NCBI GenBank assembly: GCA_041594355.1
Contig: JBFHMM010000125.1
Coordinates: forward strand, 1-11,273
Direction: 5' to 3'
DNA length: 11,273 nucleotides
Origin: JAIUZI01 sp041594355
Lineage (GTDB): Bacteria; Pseudomonadota; Alphaproteobacteria; Rhodobacterales; Rhodobacteraceae
Of the stretch, positions 1-6,253 are shown one piece after another. A model generated the notes under the pieces. The model searched no databases. It worked only from the letters and a program-made list of their open reading frames with translations, and was not told where the DNA came from. Positions within the stretch are counted from its first letter, which is position 1. Each line of letters begins with the position of its first letter. The translations under genes were made by a program, and so were the position numbers.

Positions 1-384
1 GAACGGTTGCGCCTCGGCCGCCGGCAGCTCGGCCGGAGCGGGCGTCGGCTTGGGCTCGCGGGCGACGACGATCTCCTCGGCGCTCAGCGCATTGACCGAA
101 AACCGGCCCCGCACCAGCGCCAGGCGGTTCCAGTCCAGCACGGCACCCGAGATCGTCAGCCAGACGCCGTCGTCATCGGCCACGGTCAGTTCCTTAATGG
201 TGGCGCGGGCGCTCAGCGCGCCTTCGAGGCCGACCACCCTGATCTGCCGGTTGTCACCCGACAGCGTGTCCTGCAGGAAGTTCACCAGCATGCCGCCGGA
301 TTCTTCCTCCTTGGTGTCCTGCGCCGCGCCCGGGCCGGAAAGGCAGGCGGCGGTCGCCAGGGAATATACCAGAGCGCGTTTCAA
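1..384 (-). CDS. tamB: TamB-like translocation and assembly module protein, N-terminal part (runs off left edge)
   Basis: Only the first 128 codons are present; the frame is open to position 1. TamB proteins are large, inner-membrane-anchored periplasmic proteins that work with the TamA barrel in outer-membrane assembly and lipid transport. The start is a TTG at 384-382 overlapping the tamA stop as TTGA; AGGA lies 8 bases upstream, inside the end of tamA. The protein begins MKRALVYSLATAACLSG, a basic n-region and a hydrophobic stretch that would act as signal sequence or anchor, with possible cleavage after GAA (residue 21). Then come a short acidic linker and repeated short beta-strand-like segments (VVGLEGALSARATI, LTVADDDGVWLTISGAVLDW), the pattern of TamB N-termini in Rhodobacteraceae. 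Position directly downstream of tamA is the usual arrangement and is the main support. The C-terminal DUF490 domain lies outside the window, so it cannot be confirmed. Confidence 0.82.
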   Translation of the reverse strand, partial: MKRALVYSLATAACLSGPGAAQDTKEEESGGMLVNFLQDTLSGDNRQIRVVGLEGALSARATIKELTVADDDGVWLTISGAVLDWNRLALVRGRFSVNALSAEEIVVAREPKPTPAPAELPAAEAQPF

Positions 385-2195
385 AATGCCTGTCCTATGC
401 CGATGTAGAATTGCAACCCGTCGCCGGTGCTTCCGTCAACCGGATAGGCCAGATCGAACCGGATCGGCCCAAATCCGCTCAGATCGTAGCGCACGCCAAG
501 CCCGGCGCCGGAATGGTGGGGCGAATTGGTATCGACGAAACTGTCGGCATCGACTGAGCCATAGTCGTAAAAGCCCACCAGCCAGATTTTCTCGGTGATC
601 TGGCCGCGCAGTTCCATCGACGCGCCCAGGAACGACCGGCCACCGGCAGCACCGCTGGTCGGCGGCACCGGGATACCGAGGGATTCGTAGGGTTGCCCGC
701 GCACGGATCCGGCTCCGCCGGAAAAGAACAGCAGGTCGGGCGAAGTGCCGGCCTGCGATGATCCGACGATGGAGCCGACCTGCAGCCGACCGGCCAGAAC
801 GACCCGCCCCGATCCGCCGAGCGACATGTACCCGCGCCCGTCCACATAGGCCCGCGCGCCGGATTCGGTGCCCGAGATCCCGGCGTAGGGCGTCAGTTGC
901 GCGCTCAGGAAAAAGCCGCTGCGGGCGTCGACGGGGTTGTCGCGACGGTCCCACTCCAGCTTGCCCGGAAGGGCGATATACCTGAACTTGCGGTCCGTGC
1001 CAAAGACGTCGTCGGCCACGGAGTAGGACGCGGCAAGCGCCAGCTCGCCGTACAGGTAATCCGAGAACACCCGACGCACACCGACACCTGCGACGGTTCG
1101 CCACGAACTGAAATGTTCGCGGCTCAACCGCTCGATTTCAAAGGTGTAGTACAGGCTGTCATCGGGGCCCAGCTTGTCCGGCTGGTCGAGACGCACGGCA
1201 AGGCGTCCGTCGATGTCCTCTGATCCGCCGATGTTGCCGATTCGCGCTTCGAACCGGAATCGGTCGGCACCGCCGAACAGGTTACGGTGCATCCAGATCC
1301 CGCTGAGATCCAGTCCCTCGCTGGACGACAGTTCCGCACCGAACGACAGGTACCTTTTAGGCAGATCCTCAAAGGTCGCTTCGATGTCCAGCGTGCCGTC
1401 GGCGTTGGGGGTTTCCGCCTCGCGCAGCGCCACGGTCGAAAACGCACCGGTGCGCCGCAAGCGGGTTGCGGTCTTCTGCAGCTTGTCGGGATCGTATACC
1501 TCGCCGGTGGGAAAGCCCGCGATCGCGCGGATCGAGTCCGGTCTGACGTCGCTTTGCCCGGTCAGGGTCAACTTGCCGAACCTCAGGCGCGGGCCGGGGG
1601 ACAGGCGGATATCGGAGTCCAGCCGGGATTTCAGGTGGTTTGCAGTGATCTTCTGATCGCCGACCCTGGCCTTGGCGTGCCCGGCATAGCGCCAGCCGGT
1701 CACCCCGGTCGAGGCGGCATCGCGGATCGCACCCGTGGTGGCCGTAGCGCCTGACCGGTAGGTCTCCGGTATCTCGGTGCCCGGCGCAAGCGGTCCGACA
1801 TCGGCGCGGCCGAACACGAACTTCGGGCCGGTCTGAACCGTGATTTCGATCTTGCCGACCTGCGCGGGCAGGTACAGCGGCTGGACCGAGGCGGCCTCCC
1901 GTCCATCCAGCCGGATGTTCACCACCGGGCTGAAATAGCCTTCGTCATAGAGCACCTGAACCATGGTTCGGTAATCCGACAGCGCGGCGGACAGCAGTTC
2001 CTGCACCGTCGTCAGGCCGCTGGCTTCTGCACCCATCACCGCCGAGGCCCCCGACAGACGCTCCTGCAGCGCCTTTGGCGCGCCGGGGGCGGTCAGCGCG
2101 GTTTCATAGGCGTCCGCAGCCGTGGTCGCAGCTGTCAAAAACAGGCCAAACAGAGTGTTCCGCATTGCGGACTTCACCCGGTTTCTTGACGTCAT
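381..2195 (-). CDS. tamA: TamA-like outer-membrane protein (BamA/Omp85 superfamily, autotransporter assembly)
   Basis: Predicted outer-membrane barrel of the Omp85 superfamily that, with TamB, helps insert proteins into the outer membrane. The 604-residue product starts at ATG 2195, chosen over an in-frame GTG at 2216 because GAGGAG lies 6 bases before this ATG. Residues 1-29 form a signal peptide (basic n-region, hydrophobic NTLFGLFLTAATT, likely cleavage after ADA). POTRA-like segments follow; the last is clearest at about 198-275 (FGKLTLTGQSDVRPDSI, then LQKTATRLRRTGAFSTV). From about 280 the protein alternates into beta strands of a 16-stranded-type barrel. It carries the loop-6 signature VRGQPY at 498-503, in the place of the family VRGF/Y motif, and ends in Phe, the usual outer-membrane beta signal. 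Length fits the TamA family. It overlaps tamB by four bases (TTGA), suggesting translational coupling. BamA is excluded because it has five POTRA domains and a longer chain. Confidence 0.92.
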   Translation of the reverse strand: MTSRNRVKSAMRNTLFGLFLTAATTAADAYETALTAPGAPKALQERLSGASAVMGAEASGLTTVQELLSAALSDYRTMVQVLYDEGYFSPVVNIRLDGREAASVQPLYLPAQVGKIEITVQTGPKFVFGRADVGPLAPGTEIPETYRSGATATTGAIRDAASTGVTGWRYAGHAKARVGDQKITANHLKSRLDSDIRLSPGPRLRFGKLTLTGQSDVRPDSIRAIAGFPTGEVYDPDKLQKTATRLRRTGAFSTVALREAETPNADGTLDIEATFEDLPKRYLSFGAELSSSEGLDLSGIWMHRNLFGGADRFRFEARIGNIGGSEDIDGRLAVRLDQPDKLGPDDSLYYTFEIERLSREHFSSWRTVAGVGVRRVFSDYLYGELALAASYSVADDVFGTDRKFRYIALPGKLEWDRRDNPVDARSGFFLSAQLTPYAGISGTESGARAYVDGRGYMSLGGSGRVVLAGRLQVGSIVGSSQAGTSPDLLFFSGGAGSVRGQPYESLGIPVPPTSGAAGGRSFLGASMELRGQITEKIWLVGFYDYGSVDADSFVDTNSPHHSGAGLGVRYDLSGFGPIRFDLAYPVDGSTGDGLQFYIGIGQAF

Positions 2196-2282
2196 GACCT
2201 GCTCCTCAACCACCACAGCACGCCCGGAAAGCCATCCCGGCGCATCAACAAGTTAGCTCTTTCATCCCGAATACCACTTCAT

Positions 2283-2312
2283 ATGGTAGAGAATGAATGG
2301 TTTTCGCGCCAA
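2283..2312 (-). promoter_or_regulatory. weak candidate promoter of tamA
   Basis: On the minus strand TTGGCG (2312-2307), an 18-base spacer and TACCAT (2288-2283) resemble a sigma-70 promoter, about 90 bases before the tamA ATG. Each box matches consensus at only about four of six positions. The 2196-2431 gap between gap and tamA must hold the tamA promoter if it is not read through from gap, and this is the best pair I could find there. Confidence 0.22.
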
Positions 2313-2321
2313 CCCACCTGT

Positions 2322-2350
2322 GTCACGTAGCGCGGAAGAGCCGACGTGAC
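2322..2350. promoter_or_regulatory. inverted repeat GTCACGT-N15-ACGTGAC, possible operator upstream of tamA
   Basis: Two perfect 7-base arms (2322-2328 and 2344-2350) are separated by 15 bases, in the gap between the end of gap and the start of tamA. The long loop and lack of a T-run make it a poor terminator; its position about 130 bases before tamA, just beyond the candidate promoter, would suit a dimeric regulator. No known regulator is assigned. A 7-bp arm pair can occur by chance in a few hundred bases, so this is tentative. Confidence 0.3.
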
Positions 2351-2431
2351 CACCGGCATTTCGCGGATTGTTGTTTCAGCGCCCCGGCCAGCGTTTATCG
2401 CCAGCGATTTAAGCGACTTTCATTGGGTATA

Positions 2432-3427
2432 TCAGGTGGTGCCTTTGCCGCTCATCCGGGCGGCCACATCCAACCTGCGGGCGGAAAATCCCCATTCGTT
2501 GTCATACCAGCCGAAAACGCGGACCTGCCTGGGGTCCGTCATCCGGGTTTCCGGCGTCGCCAGCACGATTGATTCGGGCCGCGACCGCAGGTCCGAGGAC
2601 ACCAGCGGCAGGTCGGTCCGGCCCATCACCGGCGAGACGTCGACGGCCTGGGCCAGCGCGGTGGCGAACCCTTCGGGGGTCATGTCGCGACCCAGCTGCG
2701 CCACCAGATCCACGGCCGACACGCTGGCTGTCGGCACACGCAGGGCCGCGCCGCTGACGCGGCCGGCGAGATGCGGCAGCACGGAATCTATCAAGTGGGT
2801 GGCACTGCTGGTTGTCGGCACCATCGACATGGCCCCGGCGCGGCTGCGGGCCAGATCCCCGCGCGGCGCATCCACCAGCGGCTGGCTGTTGGTGTAACAA
2901 TGGATCGTGGTCATATGCGCCCGGTCGATACCGGCGATCGTGTCGATCACGCGCAGCAGGGGCGCCAGCGCATTGGTGGTGCACGAGGCATTGGAGACGA
3001 TCCGGGCATCGCCCAGCCGGTCTTCGTTCGCACCCAGCACAACGGTCACTTCGGCGGCGGGCGACGGACCCGAGATCAGCACCCGCGCGGCTCCGGCCTG
3101 CAGCCCGCGCGCCGCCACGTCCGAGGTGCGCGCGATGCCGGTGCACTCCAGCACCACGTCTACGCCCGAAAGGTCGGCCTCGCGCAGGTCGGCATGGTGG
3201 CTGACCGCGATCCGGCGACCGGCCACGTTCAGCGCCGCGCCCTGCGTGGTGACCGGCTCGGGGAAGGGGCCATAGGTGCTGTCGTATTGAAACAGGTAGG
3301 CGCAGCTCTCCAGCGGCGCAATATCGTTGATCAGCACCACCTCGACACCGGCCCGGTCGGGCTGGGTCAGGATCTGGCGCAAGATGGTGCGGCCGATCCG
3401 TCCGAATCCGTTGATCGCAAGTTTCAT
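2432..3427 (-). CDS. gap: type I glyceraldehyde-3-phosphate dehydrogenase, divergent form
   Basis: Predicted NAD(P)-dependent phosphorylating aldehyde dehydrogenase of the GAPDH family, acting on glyceraldehyde-3-phosphate or a close relative in the cytoplasm. The 331-residue product starts at ATG 3427 with the Rossmann motif INGFGRIGRT (residues 5-14); D35 after the second strand suggests NAD use. The active site is SNASCTTN with catalytic C149 and H176 in TTIHCYTN, matching classical numbering; R230 lies in the LRVPT motif, and WYDNEWGFS (307-315) is the C-terminal family signature. Length is typical. It is divergent: TNSQPLVDAPRGDLARSRAGAMSMVPTT replaces the usual TATQKTVDGPS segment, recalling specialised paralogues (ArsJ-associated GAPDH, erythrose-4-phosphate dehydrogenase) as much as glycolytic Gap. 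No obvious Shine-Dalgarno precedes the ATG. No pgk, tkt or arsJ is nearby. The family is certain; the physiological substrate is not. Confidence 0.9.
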   Translation of the reverse strand: MKLAINGFGRIGRTILRQILTQPDRAGVEVVLINDIAPLESCAYLFQYDSTYGPFPEPVTTQGAALNVAGRRIAVSHHADLREADLSGVDVVLECTGIARTSDVAARGLQAGAARVLISGPSPAAEVTVVLGANEDRLGDARIVSNASCTTNALAPLLRVIDTIAGIDRAHMTTIHCYTNSQPLVDAPRGDLARSRAGAMSMVPTTSSATHLIDSVLPHLAGRVSGAALRVPTASVSAVDLVAQLGRDMTPEGFATALAQAVDVSPVMGRTDLPLVSSDLRSRPESIVLATPETRMTDPRQVRVFGWYDNEWGFSARRLDVAARMSGKGTT

Positions 3428-3493
3428 GGCACAGCTATGGCAGGAGTTCCGGGCGCTCACAACACCGCCGAGACATCACGTTTTCCGGCGGGA

Positions 3494-3838
3494 TCAGCCC
3501 TGCGGCGCGGTTCCGGCGGGGCAGCTGAGCCGGGCATAGAACTGGCCCATGTCGTTGGAATACATGCTCGAGCGGATCGGGGTGCAGCCGGTCGCCGCCT
3601 GTATGGCGCGCGAGGCCTGCACCACACGCGGAATGGCGGGCGGGCCATAGGGGTTGAGGTTGTTGTTGTCGCGCTGCGCCCTGGCCTTGGTGCTGTCCTT
3701 GGCGTCCTGCCAGACCGTCCAAGTGCGGCCCATGACATTGACCTGTTTCGCCACGACATCGCCGCCAAACAGCTGCGGTGCGGTCAGTTCGGCGCAGCCG
3801 GACAGGGCCATCAGACCAATCAGCGCCATTTTCTTCAT
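3494..3838 (-). CDS. small putative lipoprotein of unknown function
   Basis: I do not recognise a named family. The 114-residue product begins MKKMALIGLMALSGC: a basic n-region, hydrophobic core and a lipobox ALSG-C15, so it should be lipidated on Cys15 and sit on the envelope. The mature part has one compact segment with Trp40/Trp43 (VMGRTWTVWQD), a polar Asn-rich linker (residues 58-62), and two further cysteines, C85 and C106, which could form a disulphide. The start is supported by AAGGGAG 8 bases before the ATG at 3838; a longer open frame to 4312 has no such support and crosses the divergent gene. It lies 66 bases upstream of gap on the same strand, with no strong terminator between, so some read-through into gap is possible. 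It is divergent from the exported protein at 4031. Confidence 0.78.
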   Translation of the reverse strand: MKKMALIGLMALSGCAELTAPQLFGGDVVAKQVNVMGRTWTVWQDAKDSTKARAQRDNNNLNPYGPPAIPRVVQASRAIQAATGCTPIRSSMYSNDMGQFYARLSCPAGTAPQG

Positions 3839-3967
3839 CCGGTGTACTCCCTTGGATAACCGCCGCCTCTGTTTGACCAAATTCAGCGCGCACTGTGAAG
3901 CCCGAAACAGCCGGTTGCACGAATTGGTCCCCATCGCCACCGGTTTTCCGGCAGTTGGCACAGGTCT

Positions 3968-3995
3968 TTGGACAAGACAGGATGCAGGGTATAAC
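3968..3995 (+). promoter_or_regulatory. candidate sigma-70 promoter for the 4031 and 4390 genes
   Basis: TTGGAC (3968-3973), a 16-base spacer and TATAAC (3990-3995, five of six consensus bases) would start transcription near 4002, leaving a leader of about 28 bases before the ATG at 4031. It lies in the 192-base divergent region between the lipoprotein gene and the 4031 gene. Confidence 0.48.
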
Positions 3996-4030
3996 AATTT
4001 GGAAACCACAGATTTGTTCAGGACGCCAAG

Positions 4031-4393
4031 ATGAAAAAACTGGTTACCGCTGTTCTTCTGGCCGCCGGGCTGACCGCGACGATGGCGAGCGGTCCCGTCA
4101 CCGCGCAGACCCTGTCGCGCATCCTTTCCAACACGGATCTCAGCCCCGAGGATTTTTCCCTGATGGGCGAGGCCGGGCGACAGCTCTATGACGTGACCAG
4201 CCCGCGTGTCGGCGGCGAGCAATCGTGGTCCAACCCGGCGTCGGGGTCGTATGGTGTTGCACGGCTGGCCGCGATGCAGCGGGGCTGCGCCTCGCTGGTG
4301 CATATGGTGCACCCCAAGGGGATCGAACAGGGCCGCGAAATCCGCACCCGTGCTTGCAAGTCCGCGGATGGCAAATGGGTGATGCAGCCGTGA
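4031..4393 (+). CDS. exported protein resembling the C-terminal domain of 17-kDa-type surface antigens
   Basis: The 120-residue product has a clear signal peptide, MKKLVTAVLLAAGLTATMAS, with likely cleavage at VTA-Q (about residue 25), so it is periplasmic or surface-associated. The mature part has the pattern WSNPASGSYG (66-75), a central Cys86, then a Cys109 followed by SADGKW (111-116). This W-x-N-x-x-S-G, Cys, Cys-x-x-x-D-G-x-W order is what I know from the C-terminal part of Rickettsia 17-kDa surface-antigen relatives and RT0821/Lpp0805-type proteins; the glycine-zipper N-terminal half of those proteins is absent. The start has AGGA 7 bases upstream (4020-4023). The stop codon overlaps the GTG of the next gene (GTGA), implying coupled translation. 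The exact role is unknown and the family link rests on motif memory. Confidence 0.75.
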   Translation: MKKLVTAVLLAAGLTATMASGPVTAQTLSRILSNTDLSPEDFSLMGEAGRQLYDVTSPRVGGEQSWSNPASGSYGVARLAAMQRGCASLVHMVHPKGIEQGREIRTRACKSADGKWVMQP

Positions 4394-5358
4394 CAGGGGT
4401 GGCGCTACGGTGTCTGGCCATCGTGGTGCTGACGCTGGTTGCAGGGGCGGCGCTGGCGCAGGACTGGATTACCAATAGCTACGATGACGGGTCCTATTTC
4501 ACCGGTGCGCTCAGCCCAATTGACGGGCCGGGGTTCACGCTGGTGTGCGGGGAACGGTCGCCACAAGGGTTGTCCGGTGCCCAGACCGGCAACAACGAAC
4601 CCGACATAACCGGGCCAAACGCCTTTCGTCTTTACCTCAGCGAGACCGACATCGGCCCACCCGGGCCGCAACTGGCGGGGCGTCAGGATGTTCTGGTCGT
4701 GATCGCAACCACCGGGTACCGGTTGCCGCCGATTATATGGAACGAGCTGTTCAATACATGGGAAACCAATGTCCCGGCGCGGGATCCGGTCTTTGCCGCC
4801 ATCGCGGCGCAGACCAGCTTTGAGCTGCGTTCCGATCGGGGCAGCCACATCGTGCCCGCGCGCGGCTTTTCGGACGCGCTGGGCCAGCTGACGACCTATT
4901 GCCAGTCGATGTTCGCCGCCATCGGTCTGCCCTGGGCTGGCAGCGTGCCGGCGCCTGGCAGGACCGCAATGCGGCAGGCGGCCCATGCGCATATCCTGGC
5001 CGGCTGCGGGGGCGGGGTGCTGGACCAGAGCGATGCGTTCCTGTTCGGCGAGATCGACGGCGACGGCATCGAGGATGTGGTCCTCGACTGGCGCGGGGTG
5101 CGCTGTGCCGGGCCGACCCCCTATCCCTATTGCGGCGCGTCGAATTGTTCGGTTGATGTGTTCCTCAGCAGCCTGTTCCCGCGAAAACAGCGGCCCGAAG
5201 GCCTGCTGGCGCTGGGTGCGCGGCTTTTCCCGCTGACCAACGGCAACATGGGGGTGGGCATGTATGGCGGTCTCTCAGCCTGCCGCAAGGTCTTTGGCAC
5301 CAACGATTGCGAGTTCCAGTATTACTGGAACGGCAGCGGCCTCGCCCGGCTGAACTGA
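4390..5358 (+). CDS. exported protein of unknown function with a D-x-D-G-x-x-D loop
   Basis: I do not recognise a characterised family. Translation most likely starts at GTG 4390, overlapping the previous stop as GTGA; this gives a 322-residue product whose N-terminus (VTGVALRCLAIVVLTLVAGAALA) is a well-formed signal peptide cleaved before QDW at about residue 24. An in-frame ATG at 4375 would add five residues. The mature protein has about eight cysteines (C53, C171, C206, C239, C248, C253, C298, C307), suggesting disulphides in the periplasm. Residues 221-234 read EIDGDGIEDVVLDW, a calcium-binding-like D-x-D-G-x-x-D loop (D223, D225, D229) of the kind seen in FG-GAP and dockerin-like repeats, followed by a Cys-rich YCGASNCSVDVF segment. 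Similar segments occur in uncharacterised secreted proteins of Rhodobacteraceae, to my recollection. It ends only 3 bases before the convergent regulator gene. Confidence 0.72.
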   Translation: MTGVALRCLAIVVLTLVAGAALAQDWITNSYDDGSYFTGALSPIDGPGFTLVCGERSPQGLSGAQTGNNEPDITGPNAFRLYLSETDIGPPGPQLAGRQDVLVVIATTGYRLPPIIWNELFNTWETNVPARDPVFAAIAAQTSFELRSDRGSHIVPARGFSDALGQLTTYCQSMFAAIGLPWAGSVPAPGRTAMRQAAHAHILAGCGGGVLDQSDAFLFGEIDGDGIEDVVLDWRGVRCAGPTPYPYCGASNCSVDVFLSSLFPRKQRPEGLLALGARLFPLTNGNMGVGMYGGLSACRKVFGTNDCEFQYYWNGSGLARLN

Positions 5359-5361
5359 CGC

Positions 5362-6129
5362 CTAGACATCGTTGCCAGTCATGCTCTGGCGCAGTTCGGC
5401 GGCGCAGTTCTGCAGCCCGCGCAACAGCCGGTCGATATTCGCCGGGTCGCCGCGCCCGCGTGCGCCGGACGTCCCGATGACCGTTTCGGCCGGCCCACTG
5501 ACCGGCACCGCCAGACCCACGATGCCGGGTTCGAATTCGCTGTCGGTGACTGCATATCCATCCTGCCGGATGGTCTGAACCCTCTGCCCGATGGCGTCTC
5601 GGTCGGTCAGCGATTGCGCGGTATGGCGCGGCATCGGCGCGGTTTCGATCAGGCGCTCCGCATGCTCGGGCGTGGCCCCGGCCAACAGCATCCTGCCAAG
5701 GCTGGTGTGCATCAGGGGCAGGCGGCTTCCGGGGGTGAACCCCTGCGAGACCGGCCCGTCCAATACCGTGGACTGCGCCAGTAGCAGCACGGCGTCACCG
5801 TCCCGTGTCGCAAGGGTGATTTCCGAACCGATGGCGGCGGCGTGGTGGTTCAGAACCGGCTGCACCCTGCGCCCGAACTGGTTCGCCTGCAGGTAGCCAC
5901 CAGCCAATGTCAGGACCCGAGGCGTCAGGGCAAACGCCCGCCCGGCCTGCTGCAGGTACCCCGTGGCGACCAGCGTCAGCGCGCCGCGCCGCGCGGTGGC
6001 GCGGTCCTGTCCGGTGCGCCTAGCAATGTCCGCCACGGTCAGGGCCGCGGGTCGGCCGTCAAAGGCTTCGAGCACGCGCAGGCCCTTGGCAAAGGTGGAG
6101 GCGATGTTGCGGTTCTGGCGGTCGGGCAC
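5362..6129 (-). CDS. IclR-family transcriptional regulator, PcaR/PcaU/PobR type
   Basis: Predicted DNA-binding regulator, probably of its own gene and of the divergent Rieske/GS-like operon. With the GTG start at 6129 the product has 255 residues, the normal IclR length. Residues about 10-84 form the N-terminal winged helix-turn-helix: STFAKGLRVLEAF, LTVADIARRTGQDRATARRGALTLVATGYL, then FALTPRVLTLAGGYL. The ATARR recognition helix and the TPRVL segment are characteristic of the PcaR/PcaU/PobR branch that controls aromatic-acid catabolism. The rest (about 85-250) is the GAF-like effector domain, with SRLPLMHTSLGRMLLA and DSEFEPGIVGLAVPV. The start is chosen because IclR proteins begin shortly before STFAKGL. 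A longer frame from ATG 6231 would run through the operator and the divergent leader, and a clear Shine-Dalgarno is lacking for either. The inducer is not predictable. Confidence 0.88.
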   Translation of the reverse strand: MPDRQNRNIASTFAKGLRVLEAFDGRPAALTVADIARRTGQDRATARRGALTLVATGYLQQAGRAFALTPRVLTLAGGYLQANQFGRRVQPVLNHHAAAIGSEITLATRDGDAVLLLAQSTVLDGPVSQGFTPGSRLPLMHTSLGRMLLAGATPEHAERLIETAPMPRHTAQSLTDRDAIGQRVQTIRQDGYAVTDSEFEPGIVGLAVPVSGPAETVIGTSGARGRGDPANIDRLLRGLQNCAAELRQSMTGNDV

Positions 6130-6131
6130 GT

Positions 6132-6148
6132 GCAGGCTTTCTGCCTGC
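6132..6148 (-). other. 6-bp hairpin immediately upstream of the regulator start codon
   Basis: GCAGGC and GCCTGC (6132-6137, 6143-6148) are perfect complements around a 5-base loop, ending 2 bases before the GTG start at 6129. In the mRNA it would hold the only AGG-like stretch before the GTG, so it could lower or control translation of the regulator; it may equally be chance. Confidence 0.3.
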
Positions 6149-6180
6149 CGACTTGACAGGACGGGTGGTAGCGGGGAAGG

Positions 6181-6217
6181 TGTTCGTATATAATCCAGTA
6201 TGCGCGATATACGAACA
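6181..6217. promoter_or_regulatory. operator: perfect 11-bp inverted repeat TGTTCGTATAT-N15-ATATACGAACA
   Basis: The arms at 6181-6191 and 6207-6217 are exact reverse complements, 26 bases centre to centre. They sit between the divergent regulator (start 6129) and the Rieske gene (start 6254), the usual place for an IclR operator. The half-site is close to the GTTCGATAAT-like repeats I recall for PcaR and PcaU boxes, which also occur as inverted 10-bp repeats, and this agrees with the subfamily of the regulator next door. The left arm overlaps a perfect TATAAT (6189-6194), so a bound regulator would touch RNA polymerase directly. An 11-bp perfect pair is very unlikely by chance here. Confidence 0.85.
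6189..6194 (+). promoter_or_regulatory. candidate -10 box TATAAT of the Rieske/GS-like operon
   Basis: A consensus TATAAT overlaps the left operator arm, 60 bases before the Rieske ATG at 6254. The -35 position (about 6166-6171, TGGTAG) matches poorly, as expected for an activator-dependent promoter. Confidence 0.45.
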
Positions 6218-6253
6218 TCACGCAAGCACATTCGCGATTTCGAGAGGCCCGAT

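Noticed and set aside
2432..3427. Naming the GAPDH gene epd or an arsenic-resistance GAPDH
   Set aside because: There is some resemblance in the post-active-site segment, but no arsJ, pdx or other linked gene is present and the motif evidence is not enough.
3465..3491. Inverted repeat CCGCCG/CGGCGG between the lipoprotein gene and gap
   Set aside because: Six GC-only pairs with a 15-base loop and no T-run; such repeats are common by chance in this GC-rich DNA.
2771..3859. A 362-codon plus-strand frame opposite gap and the lipoprotein gene
   Set aside because: It is antisense to GAPDH with intact active-site motifs, has no family motif or ribosome site, and crosses two real genes.
3839..4312. 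N-terminal extension of the lipoprotein frame (to position 4312)
   Set aside because: It would bury the signal peptide and lipobox, overlap the divergent gene, and lacks the ribosome site seen at 3838.
6153..6158. Perfect TTGACA (-35 box) on the plus strand
   Set aside because: No -10 lies 15-19 bases downstream; the TATAAT at 6189 is 30 bases away, too far to pair with it.
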